DNA from: Novosphingobium album (ex Liu et al. 2023)
GTDB lineage: Bacteria; Pseudomonadota; Alphaproteobacteria; Sphingomonadales; Sphingomonadaceae
Reading direction: 5' to 3'
Assembly (NCBI RefSeq): GCF_029076845.1
Contig: NZ_JARESE010000062.1
Location: 62,001-126,000 of the forward strand
DNA: 64,000 nt
The position numbers and the translations under genes were made by a program. Below, one piece after another: positions 8,948 through 16,117 of the stretch (positions within the stretch are counted from its first letter, which is position 1; the number at the start of each line of letters is the position of its first letter). The notes under the pieces were generated by a model. It was given only the letters and a program-made list of their open reading frames with translations, did not search any database and was not told the origin of the DNA.

Positions 8948-10051
8948 ATGGCGCTTACCAGTCGCGACGAGACCGATCTTCTCCTGCCGCTCTTCGCCGG
9001 AATCCGCGAGGAACCGCGCTTTTCCACCTTCCTGGCCCGGCTGCGGCGCCGCACCGGGGCGGAATATGTCGGGCTGGTGATGCGCCACGCCCATGCCTCG
9101 ATCGCCGAGGCGGTCGAACTCTTCGCCGGGCGCGACTTGCGCCGGCAGGCCCGTGAGACCGGGACGCCCGAACTGCTCGCGCTCGATCGCCTGCAATACG
9201 AGCATCTGCGACCCGGCCGCGTCTACAGTATGTCCGAGCTGATCGAGCACGATCCGGTCTACCGCGCCGAACGCGCCCGCCAGGTCCGCCGGCTGGGCCT
9301 GGCCGACGAACGCGTGATCCGGCTCACCGAGATCGAGGGGAGCACCGTCTGGCTGATGCTGGCGCGCGCCAGCCCGTGCTCGGCGGCGGACAGCGCGCTG
9401 CTGTCCAACCTCGCGCCCTATCTGACCGAGGCGCTGCGCACGATGATCGTGCTGGAACGCCAGCAGATCGAAGGGGCGATCGGCGCGGCCGGGCTGGCGC
9501 GATCGGGCACCGGGTGGATCCTGTTCGACCGCGAGGCGCGCGTGCTGGGGATCGATGATGCCACCCGCCAGGCGCTGCAGGCGATGACCGGCGCCGATGC
9601 CCGGCCCGGCGAGCGCCTGCGCGGCGTGGACTTGCGGGCCGAGCGCGAGTTGATCGCGGCCGCGGGGCAATTCGCGGCCGATCCGGGCGGCGCGCAGCGC
9701 GCGGTCGTGCTGAGCGAGGCACCGCGCCTGGAAGCGCTGCTGCTCCCCTCCACCGTGGTGCCCGCGACGATGCACGAATCGGCGGCGATGCTTGCGCTTT
9801 GCCGCCTGCCCCGGCCGCATTCGCCCGAACGCATCGCGCAGCTATCGCGGCTGCTCGACCTGCCGCCGCGCGAGGCCGAACTGGCGATCGCGCTGGGCGA
9901 TGGTCTCTCGATCGCCGAGGCGGCACACGCTATGGGCCTGACGATCGAGACCGCGCGCAACTATTCCAAGCGCCTCTACGCCAAGCTCGGCGTACGCGGG
10001 CAGGCCGAACTGGTCCGCGCGGTCTACGAAAGCAGCGCCGCGCTGGCCTGA
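8948..10051 (+). CDS. LuxR-type helix-turn-helix transcriptional regulator
   Basis: 367 residues. The C-terminal ~60 residues form a LuxR/Nar[19 protein letters not shown], then [19 protein letters not shown] and [18 protein letters not shown]. The first 290 residues have no recognisable receiver or autoinducer domain; a segment around residues 180-240 ([19 protein letters not shown]) resembles a degenerate PAS-like sensor. The ligand is unknown. The ATG is preceded by GGGAGGGT inside a 16-bp palindrome, which suggests autoregulation. It is divergent from cysDNCQ and may control sulfate activation (inference from position only). Confidence 0.82.
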   Translation: MALTSRDETDLLLPLFAGIREEPRFSTFLARLRRRTGAEYVGLVMRHAHASIAEAVELFAGRDLRRQARETGTPELLALDRLQYEHLRPGRVYSMSELIEHDPVYRAERARQVRRLGLADERVIRLTEIEGSTVWLMLARASPCSAADSALLSNLAPYLTEALRTMIVLERQQIEGAIGAAGLARSGTGWILFDREARVLGIDDATRQALQAMTGADARPGERLRGVDLRAERELIAAAGQFAADPGGAQRAVVLSEAPRLEALLLPSTVVPATMHESAAMLALCRLPRPHSPERIAQLSRLLDLPPREAELAIALGDGLSIAEAAHAMGLTIETARNYSKRLYAKLGVRGQAELVRAVYESSAALA

Positions 10052-10094
10052 GTTTTCGCTGCGTGGCGGCGCCGGCCCACTCCCCGCCCTCCCC

Positions 10095-11354
10095 TCAGGC
10101 GTCGCTTGGCAGGTTCAGCGCGTGCTCGATCTGCGCGATTTCGGAACGCAGCCACATCGTTTCGCTCAGGTTGCTGCCGCCGCTCGCGGCCAGCAGCGCT
10201 TCGCTCGCCGCCTTCTTCACCTTGAGCGCGGCGACATTGCCGGGCTCGGCGCCGAGCGCCACGTCGATCAGGTGCAGCGCTTCCAGCGGCGCGCCGCCAT
10301 CCAGCCGGGCCTGCGCGCGTTCGGCCAGGCGATCGGCCCCGCCGGCCAGTTCAGCCAGATCGCCGTAAACGCTGGCGCGCGGCACGCCATAAAGCTCGGT
10401 GGTGCCGTCCTCATAGTGGAACCAGCCGGAATATTCCTCCCAGATGGTCTTCACCGCCCAGCTCACCTTGCCGTGGAACTCGCCGATGCGGATATCCTCG
10501 GGCAGCGCGATCTCGCGCATCAAGGCGTGCACGTCCTTGCCGGCCTTCATGCCTTCGAGCGTGAAGTCGCGCACCCAGCTGACCGCCGCGTGCATCCGGT
10601 CAAGGTCGGCGCGGATGCGCTCGGCCCCGCGGATCGCATCGCCGTGACCAGTGATGATGATCTCGGCGCCGAGATTGCGGATACGATCGAGCGACTTCAG
10701 GTACTGGCGCACCGAACGCGGCTTGTCGCCGCGCAACGTGCACAGGAACGGCATCGACAGCCAGACCGGGCCGAAGACATTGCCGGTGAAGGCGATCTTC
10801 TCGTCCGGCATCCAGACCGTGAGGCTGTCCTCGGTCTCGCCTTCGGGCGTGCTGATCAGCACGAACTTGCGGTTCCCCAGATCAAGGCGCAGTTCCCGGT
10901 CCACCAGGATATCGGGCACGACATGCGGCGGCGCCTTGGGCGCGGCGCCGCGCTTGAGCGTGGAGCCCCAGAGCTTGCCGCTGCGCGGGCCGAAATAGGC
11001 CTGCAGCCCGGTCATGTCGGCCACCCCTTCGTTGAAGCCGGGGCCGCCGATGATCTGGGTGCCTTCTTCGAGGAATTCCGGCACGCCGCCGAAATGGTCC
11101 GCATGGCTCTGCGTCAGGATGATGAAGGCCAGCGGCCCGGTACGGTGCGGCGCGAGCAGGGCCCGCGTGCGCTCCGCATTGTCCATGAAGCCGGTGTTGA
11201 CCATCAGGTCGCCCTCGGACGTGGTCACGAGGTAGGCGTTGGAGATGTCGTTCGCCTGGAAGATGAAATCGGTGATCGCCACCGCCTCGGTTTGCGCGTC
11301 GCCCGCGCGCACGAGGCTGGCCAGCTTCGGACCGGCGTCCCTGGTCTCGCTCAT
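10095..11354 (-). CDS. MBL-fold metallo-hydrolase, alkylsulfatase-like with altered metal motif
   Basis: 419 residues. The core is a metallo-beta-lactamase fold with motif TQSHADHFGG (residues 81-90) and ITGHGD (235-239). The C-terminal part (from about 265) is helical and resembles the dimerisation domain of alkylsulfatases (VSWVRDFTLEGMKAGKDVHALM ends a linker; short motif only). The family signature HxHxDH reads Q82-S-H84-A-D86-H87, so the first histidine is glutamine, and the usual Glu of the second metal region reads TGNVFG. Metal content and activity may therefore differ from true alkylsulfatases. It follows the zinc-type dehydrogenase gene by three bases, with GAGGA inside that gene's end, so it is translationally linked. 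Confidence 0.8.
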   Translation of the reverse strand: MSETRDAGPKLASLVRAGDAQTEAVAITDFIFQANDISNAYLVTTSEGDLMVNTGFMDNAERTRALLAPHRTGPLAFIILTQSHADHFGGVPEFLEEGTQIIGGPGFNEGVADMTGLQAYFGPRSGKLWGSTLKRGAAPKAPPHVVPDILVDRELRLDLGNRKFVLISTPEGETEDSLTVWMPDEKIAFTGNVFGPVWLSMPFLCTLRGDKPRSVRQYLKSLDRIRNLGAEIIITGHGDAIRGAERIRADLDRMHAAVSWVRDFTLEGMKAGKDVHALMREIALPEDIRIGEFHGKVSWAVKTIWEEYSGWFHYEDGTTELYGVPRASVYGDLAELAGGADRLAERAQARLDGGAPLEALHLIDVALGAEPGNVAALKVKKAASEALLAASGGSNLSETMWLRSEIAQIEHALNLPSDA

Positions 11355-11357
11355 GGT

Positions 11358-12365
11358 TCAGGCTTCCTCGAAATCGATCATGACTTTCGCCGATTCCGGC
11401 GTGGCGGCGATCTTCAGCCCGTCCAGCACCTGGCGGAACGGCAGCTTATGGCTGATCATCGCCGCGATCTTGTCCTTCAGCCGGGGCATCGCCGCGATCA
11501 CGTCAGGCATCTCGGTGGGATAGCCGACAGCGGTGGTCACCGTCATCTCGCTGGTCAACATGCGGCCCACCGGGAATTCGATCGGCTTCATATAGGCGGC
11601 GGTGATGACCATGCGCGCGTGAAACTTGGCCATGCCGATCACTTGCGTCAGGATATTGGGCGCGCCGGCCGCGTCGATATAGGCATCGGTGCCGACACCC
11701 ACGCGCCCGTAGCTGGGCACTTCGCCGTGCAGCCGCGCCAGCTCGGCCCGCAGATCGACCGCCGCGGGATTGAGCGCGGCCTGCACGCCCAGCGCGCGGG
11801 CCCGCTCCAGCCGTTCCTCGGACAAGTCGAGCGCGACCACGTCGGTCACGCCGCAATCCACCAGCCAGAGCAACATGCCCAGCCCGATCGGGCCGCAGCC
11901 GAACACGACCACCTTGTCGCCCGGCTTCACCTCGGCGCGATTGACGCCGTGCATCGCCACCGCCAGCGGCTCGCACATCGCGGCGACGTCATAGGGAATG
12001 CCTTCGGGGATCGGCAGGATCGAATCGCCCAGCCGCGCCTCGCGCACCAGCAGTTCCTGGGTGAACGCGCCTTCGGGGCCACCGCTGCCGATATTGCCGG
12101 GCGTCATCATCGGGTTGACGATCACCGGATCGCCCACCGCGATGCCTTCCACATCGGCGCCCACTTCCATGATCTCGCCCGCGCCTTCGTGGCCGAGCGC
12201 GGTTTCGGCCCCCGGCGGAATGCCGCCGATCTTGATATAGGAAAGATCGCTGCCGCAGATGCCGACCGCCTTCATCTTCACCACCACGTCCTTGGGGCCG
12301 GCGGCCGGGCGTTCGTAAGCGTCGAGCCGGACATCGCCGACCCCGTGAATCTTCAGAAGTTCCAT
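11358..12365 (-). CDS. Zinc-dependent medium-chain alcohol dehydrogenase lacking the structural zinc lobe
   Basis: 335 residues of the threonine/sorbitol-dehydrogenase-like MDR group. The catalytic zinc ligands are visible as GICGSD (C37), GHEGAGE and MCEPLAV, and the coenzyme loop as VFGCGPIGLGMLL. The four-cysteine structural zinc loop expected near residues 90-115 is absent; that segment reads VNPMMTPGNIGSGGPEG. It would oxidise an alcohol or reduce a ketone with NAD(P). The start is backed by AGGAGAGAGG just before the ATG. It lies between the SDR and MBL-fold genes of the same operon. Confidence 0.87.
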   Translation of the reverse strand: MELLKIHGVGDVRLDAYERPAAGPKDVVVKMKAVGICGSDLSYIKIGGIPPGAETALGHEGAGEIMEVGADVEGIAVGDPVIVNPMMTPGNIGSGGPEGAFTQELLVREARLGDSILPIPEGIPYDVAAMCEPLAVAMHGVNRAEVKPGDKVVVFGCGPIGLGMLLWLVDCGVTDVVALDLSEERLERARALGVQAALNPAAVDLRAELARLHGEVPSYGRVGVGTDAYIDAAGAPNILTQVIGMAKFHARMVITAAYMKPIEFPVGRMLTSEMTVTTAVGYPTEMPDVIAAMPRLKDKIAAMISHKLPFRQVLDGLKIAATPESAKVMIDFEEA

Positions 12366-12402
12366 TGCCTCTCTCCTATTTGTTCTGCCCCCGGAACCGC
12401 TG

Positions 12403-13191
12403 TTACGGGCGTACCATGTATCCGCCGTCGATCGTGATCGTCTCGCCGGTCATGAACGAGGACGCGTCCGAGCACAGGTATGCGCCGATCCCTTCGAAGT
12501 CGGAAGGAAAGCCGGTGCGCTGCATCGGGATGGTCGGGGCGAAATAGGCCTCGACCTGCCTGGCCTGCTCGCCCTCGCCCATCATCGGCGTGATGATGAG
12601 GCCGGGCGCGACGATGTTGGCGCGGATCGCCAGTGGCGCCAGCTCGATCGCCAGGCAGCGGATCGTCGCGGCCACCGCGCACTTCGATGCGGCATATTCC
12701 ATCTTGCCGGCCAGCCCCTGGAACAGCGAGAGGCTGCCGCAGGCGACCAGGCTGCCGCCGCGTTCACCCGCCTCGGCCCGCGCCTTCATGTGCCGCGCGC
12801 CTTCACGCAGGGTGAAGAAGGCCCCGTGCAGCGCGGTCTTCTGGAATTCGTACCAGTGCTCGGTCGGCATATCGAACACCGAGTTGTAGCGCGGGGAAGT
12901 GCCCGAATTGGCGAAGACGCAATCGACCCGGCCGAAATCCTCCATCACCGTCTCGAAGCCGTTGACGATGTTCTCCTCGACCGAGACATCGACCTGATAG
13001 GCGATCACCTTGCCCGCGCCGGCCGCTTCCAGCTCGGCCTTGGCCCTGGCACTTTTCTCGGCATTGCGCGCCCAGATCGCCACGTCTCCGCCCATCTTGG
13101 CGATGCCCATGGCAAAGCCGAAGCCGATGCCGCCGTTGCCGCCCGTCACCACCGTTACCTTGCCGCTGCAATCGAACAGGCCCTTGGCCAT
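12403..13191 (-). CDS. Short-chain dehydrogenase/reductase (SDR)
   Basis: 262 residues. The nucleotide-binding motif TGGNGGIG lies near residues 16-23, a FANSG block replaces the common NNAG, and the catalytic YxxxK is seen in MEYAASKCAV. The C-terminus MTGETITIDGGYMVRP is typical. Shine-Dalgarno AGGAGAGG lies six bases from the ATG. It is the first gene of the operon 10095-13191, and a divergent AraC regulator starts at 13325 across a gap with long direct repeats. The substrate is probably a hydroxy/keto intermediate shared with the dehydrogenase at 11358 (inference). Confidence 0.88.
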   Translation of the reverse strand: MAKGLFDCSGKVTVVTGGNGGIGFGFAMGIAKMGGDVAIWARNAEKSARAKAELEAAGAGKVIAYQVDVSVEENIVNGFETVMEDFGRVDCVFANSGTSPRYNSVFDMPTEHWYEFQKTALHGAFFTLREGARHMKARAEAGERGGSLVACGSLSLFQGLAGKMEYAASKCAVAATIRCLAIELAPLAIRANIVAPGLIITPMMGEGEQARQVEAYFAPTIPMQRTGFPSDFEGIGAYLCSDASSFMTGETITIDGGYMVRP

Positions 13192-13230
13192 TTCCCGCCT
13201 CTCCTAGCTGATCTGCCGGCGCCGCCGACG

Positions 13231-13276
13231 GCGCCCTTGTCCCGCATCGGTTTCCTGAGCGCGGGCTTGTCCCGCA
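13231..13276. promoter_or_regulatory. 30-bp-spaced direct repeats in SDR-operon / araC-type divergent promoter
   Basis: Two 16-bp copies of GCGnnCTTGTCCCGCA begin at 13231 and 13261, matching at 14 of 16 positions and spaced 30 bp apart, close to three helical turns. AraC-family proteins typically bind such direct repeats. The second copy also contains the inverted pair GCGGG/CCCGC. Just upstream, GGCGCCG and CGGCGCC form a small hairpin around four bases (about 13218-13235). Confidence 0.5.
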
Positions 13277-13324
13277 ACCCCGTGGCGTGTAGAAATCGGG
13301 CCCAAGTTTATGATCAGGGACACA

Positions 13325-14254
13325 ATGCTGGTGAGCCCTGGCGTCCTATGGAGAGGACCGCAGCCCGTGCCCCACCACCTTGCCGCCCAACCGACGATGA
13401 CCGTGGACTGCGAACTGATCGGCAAGGCGATAACCGCGCAGATCGTCCGCTTCGATATCCCCGAACCTACCGCGACGCAGCACTCGGTGGAAGACAAGTA
13501 CCAGCTCAACATGTGCCTGACGCCGCGCCCGCTCAACGCCCGTGCCGGCTATCGTGAGCGCTGGGGGCCGCACCGGCTGGAACGGCTGGGTGACATCTTC
13601 CTGCTGCCGCCGGGCGAAGTGCTGTTCGTCAAGGGCGGCAGCGGGCGGCAGGCATCGCTGATCTGCCGGCTGGAGCCCGAGGCGATCCATTCGATCATCG
13701 GCCAGGAACTGGCCTGGGACGACCAGCACCTGGCCTCCACGCTCGATATCGGCAGCGCGCGCATCCGGGCATTGCTGTTCCGGCTGACCGAGGAAGTGCG
13801 CCATGCCGGCCTCGCTTCGGACCGGATGCTGGAATTCCTGGGCGGCGAGCTGGCGATCGAGCTGGGCCGGCTCTGCCTGGAAGTGGCCGAACACCCGGTG
13901 ACCGGGGGACTGGCCGGCTGGCGCCTGCGACTGATCGACGAGCGGCTGGCCGGCAATCCCCACGCGCCCACGCTTCAGGAACTGGCGGCGCTGTGCAATA
14001 TCTCGGTCCGCCAGCTTACGCGCGGGTTTCGCGTCAGCCGCGCCTGCTCGATCGGCGATTATATCGAGCAGCGGCGGATGGAGGCGGCCAAGCGGCTGCT
14101 GATGGCGGGCGAGAGCGTGAAGACGATCGCCTTCACCATGGGCTTCGCATCGCCATCCAGCTTCACTTTCGCGTTCCGCCGCGCGGTGGGGTCCAGCCCG
14201 CGCCAGTTCCGCCAGCGCCAGAGCCGGGCGATCACCGCCCCGCCGCCCGCCTGA
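13325..14254 (+). CDS. AraC-family transcriptional regulator
   Basis: About 309 residues. The C-terminal ~100 residues contain the two HTH units: LQELAALCNISVRQLTRGF and, after the linker, VKTIAFTMGFASPSSFTFAF followed by GSSPRQFRQR. The N-terminal ~190 residues are a cupin-like sensor with no assignable ligand. I chose the ATG at 13325 (AGGGA four bases upstream); an ATG at 13310 and one at 13396 (MTVDCELIG) are alternatives. It is divergent from the SDR/dehydrogenase/MBL operon and is its likely regulator, given the direct repeats between them. Confidence 0.85.
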   Translation: MLVSPGVLWRGPQPVPHHLAAQPTMTVDCELIGKAITAQIVRFDIPEPTATQHSVEDKYQLNMCLTPRPLNARAGYRERWGPHRLERLGDIFLLPPGEVLFVKGGSGRQASLICRLEPEAIHSIIGQELAWDDQHLASTLDIGSARIRALLFRLTEEVRHAGLASDRMLEFLGGELAIELGRLCLEVAEHPVTGGLAGWRLRLIDERLAGNPHAPTLQELAALCNISVRQLTRGFRVSRACSIGDYIEQRRMEAAKRLLMAGESVKTIAFTMGFASPSSFTFAFRRAVGSSPRQFRQRQSRAITAPPPA

Positions 14255-14411
14255 GCACGGCGCCGGAGAGTAGTGACCCGATTTCGATAGAACGTCCCGG
14301 ACGATGCAGTGAGCTGCGTTGCCAATCGGCCCCGCGAACGGGTTAGCTAAAGGCGAGAGGTCGTTACGGCCCCCGCTTCAACACACAATCCCAAGGGAAG
14401 AGGACAGACCC

Positions 14412-15578
14412 ATGGCGCAGCAGATCGTGGCCGACGCGCTTGTCGAGCAGGCGATGAAGGAAACCGGCATCGCCAGCTTCGACAGCGACAGCTATCGCGA
14501 AGGCCTTGACGTTTTCATCAACGATTTCAACGCGGGCATCGCCAAGGACCGCTATACTGACGATGGCGTGGGCCGTGCCGTGGCGGACACGCTGCACTAT
14601 CTGCGCAACCGGCTGAAAGTGTCGGAATACTTGCGCCAGAACCCCGAACTGCTCGAACGCCCGGTGGAACGGCCCGTCTTCGTCATGGGCGTGCCGCGCA
14701 CCGGCACCACGCTGCTGTCGAACCTGCTCGCCGCCGATCCGGCACGCCGCTCGCCGCTGACCTGGGAGATCGACGATCCGGTGCCGCCCGTCGCCGCGAA
14801 GGACCAGTTGACCACCGATCCGCGCGCGGTGACGCGGCTGGCGCAGGAAAAGGCGATGCTTGCGGCCAATCCCGACATGGGCAAGTACTATCGCGGATCG
14901 GCGATCTATCCGAACGAATGCGTCTTCTTCATGGCGCACGATTTCAAAACGCTGATGATCGAATCCAAGGGAATCCTGCCGCAGTACAAGGATTTCATCT
15001 TCTCGTGCGACATGACGTCGGCCTATGAATACCACAAGAAGTTCCTGCAGGTTCTGCAGCATCACGCCGGCGGTGTGTGGAACTGCAAGAAGCCGTCGCA
15101 CGCTCTGTTCCTCGAATACCTGTTCAAGGTCTATCCTGACGCGCGGGTGATCTGGACCCACCGCGATCCGTTCACCGCCACCGGCTCGCTCTGCTCGATC
15201 ATCTCGCTCAGCCACATGGCCCACATGGGCCGGATCGACGCCGAATGGCTGGGCCAGGACTATCCCTGGCAAGCGGCCGAGCACGCCAACCGGATCATGG
15301 ATTTTCGCGACAAGCACGGCGAGGACAAGATCATCGACGTGCACTATGCCGACATGACCGACGATCCGATCGGCACGATGAAGCAGCTTTACGCCAGGCT
15401 GGGCGACGAATGGACCGCCGAGGCCGAAGCCGGCATCCAGGCCTGGGTGGATGACAACCCGCAGAACAAGTTCGGCAAGCACGAATACAAGCTGGCGCAA
15501 TATGGCCTGACCAAGGAAGGGCTTGAACCGATGTTCGAGCGCTACCTGTCACGCTACGACGTCGCCCGCGAGGGCTGA
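14412..15578 (+). CDS. PAPS-dependent sulfotransferase family protein
   Basis: 388 residues, Sulfotransferase_3 type. The 5'-phosphosulfate-binding loop is VFVMGVPRTGTTLLSNLL (residues 89-106) and the 3'-phosphate-binding segment is RVIWTHRDPFTATGSLCS. It should transfer sulfate from PAPS to a hydroxyl of an unknown small molecule or lipid and release PAP. The start MAQQIVADAL has GAGGA seven bases upstream. The downstream VOC gene follows by 38 bp and is likely cotranscribed. The cysDNCQ operon, which makes PAPS and clears PAP, lies 5.5 kb away. Some members of this Pfam family act without PAPS, so activity is inferred from the conserved loops. Confidence 0.85.
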   Translation: MAQQIVADALVEQAMKETGIASFDSDSYREGLDVFINDFNAGIAKDRYTDDGVGRAVADTLHYLRNRLKVSEYLRQNPELLERPVERPVFVMGVPRTGTTLLSNLLAADPARRSPLTWEIDDPVPPVAAKDQLTTDPRAVTRLAQEKAMLAANPDMGKYYRGSAIYPNECVFFMAHDFKTLMIESKGILPQYKDFIFSCDMTSAYEYHKKFLQVLQHHAGGVWNCKKPSHALFLEYLFKVYPDARVIWTHRDPFTATGSLCSIISLSHMAHMGRIDAEWLGQDYPWQAAEHANRIMDFRDKHGEDKIIDVHYADMTDDPIGTMKQLYARLGDEWTAEAEAGIQAWVDDNPQNKFGKHEYKLAQYGLTKEGLEPMFERYLSRYDVAREG

Positions 15579-15616
15579 GAGCCTCGCTGACGGCCATAAG
15601 GCCAAGGGAGAGAACC

Positions 15617-16084
15617 ATGCTGGAAGGACTGCATTACCAGAACGCCTATGTCTGCGACGATCTGGAAGCGGCGATCGACCTGTTCCGGGGCCGCGGCCTG
15701 CGCAAGGAGCCGATCATCATCCCGGTGGAGCAGGACGTGCGGACGGCGGACGGCCCCCGACACCAGAAGGGCCGCATCTGCTTCATCTGGATCGACAACC
15801 TGCAATACGAACTGATCGAGATGGAGACCGACGAAGTCGGCCTCTATCGCAATTGCCTGTCCAACGGGGGGCCCTTGCGGTTCCACCACGTCTGCTACCG
15901 GATCGACGACTGGGCCGATTTCCGCGCGCGGGTAGACCAGCAGGAATTCCCCGTCGCCATGGAGCGCGATCTGGGCGGCGATGCGCTCAAGTTCCTTTAC
16001 CTCGATGCCCGCAACGTGTTCGGGCACTACCTTGAATACACCTGGATGCCCGACGCGATGTGGGAACAGATCAAGGCGATGTGA
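15617..16084 (+). CDS. VOC-family (glyoxalase/dioxygenase fold) protein
   Basis: 155 residues with two beta-alpha-beta-beta-beta modules: residues 1-75, starting GLHYQNAYVCDDLEAAIDLF, and 90-150, containing RFHHVCYRIDDWADF and GHYLEYTWM. Metal-ligand candidates are H7 (HYQNAYV), the H-H pair in RFHHVCY and E143 in HYLEYTW. Members include isomerases, lyases and dioxygenases; the function is not assignable. An AGGGAGAG Shine-Dalgarno precedes the ATG. It is paired with the sulfotransferase gene. Confidence 0.75.
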   Translation: MLEGLHYQNAYVCDDLEAAIDLFRGRGLRKEPIIIPVEQDVRTADGPRHQKGRICFIWIDNLQYELIEMETDEVGLYRNCLSNGGPLRFHHVCYRIDDWADFRARVDQQEFPVAMERDLGGDALKFLYLDARNVFGHYLEYTWMPDAMWEQIKAM

Positions 16085-16094
16085 CAGGCCGAGG

Positions 16095-16117
16095 GGTGGC
16101 CTGAAGCTCAGGCCACC
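16095..16117. terminator. Hairpin between convergent VOC and fbiC genes
   Basis: GGTGGCCTGA (16095-16104) pairs perfectly with TCAGGCCACC (16108-16117) around AGC. It overlaps the fbiC stop codon and sits 10 bp past the VOC stop. No U-tract follows on either strand, so it is a bidirectional hairpin terminator only in the broad sense. Confidence 0.5.
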
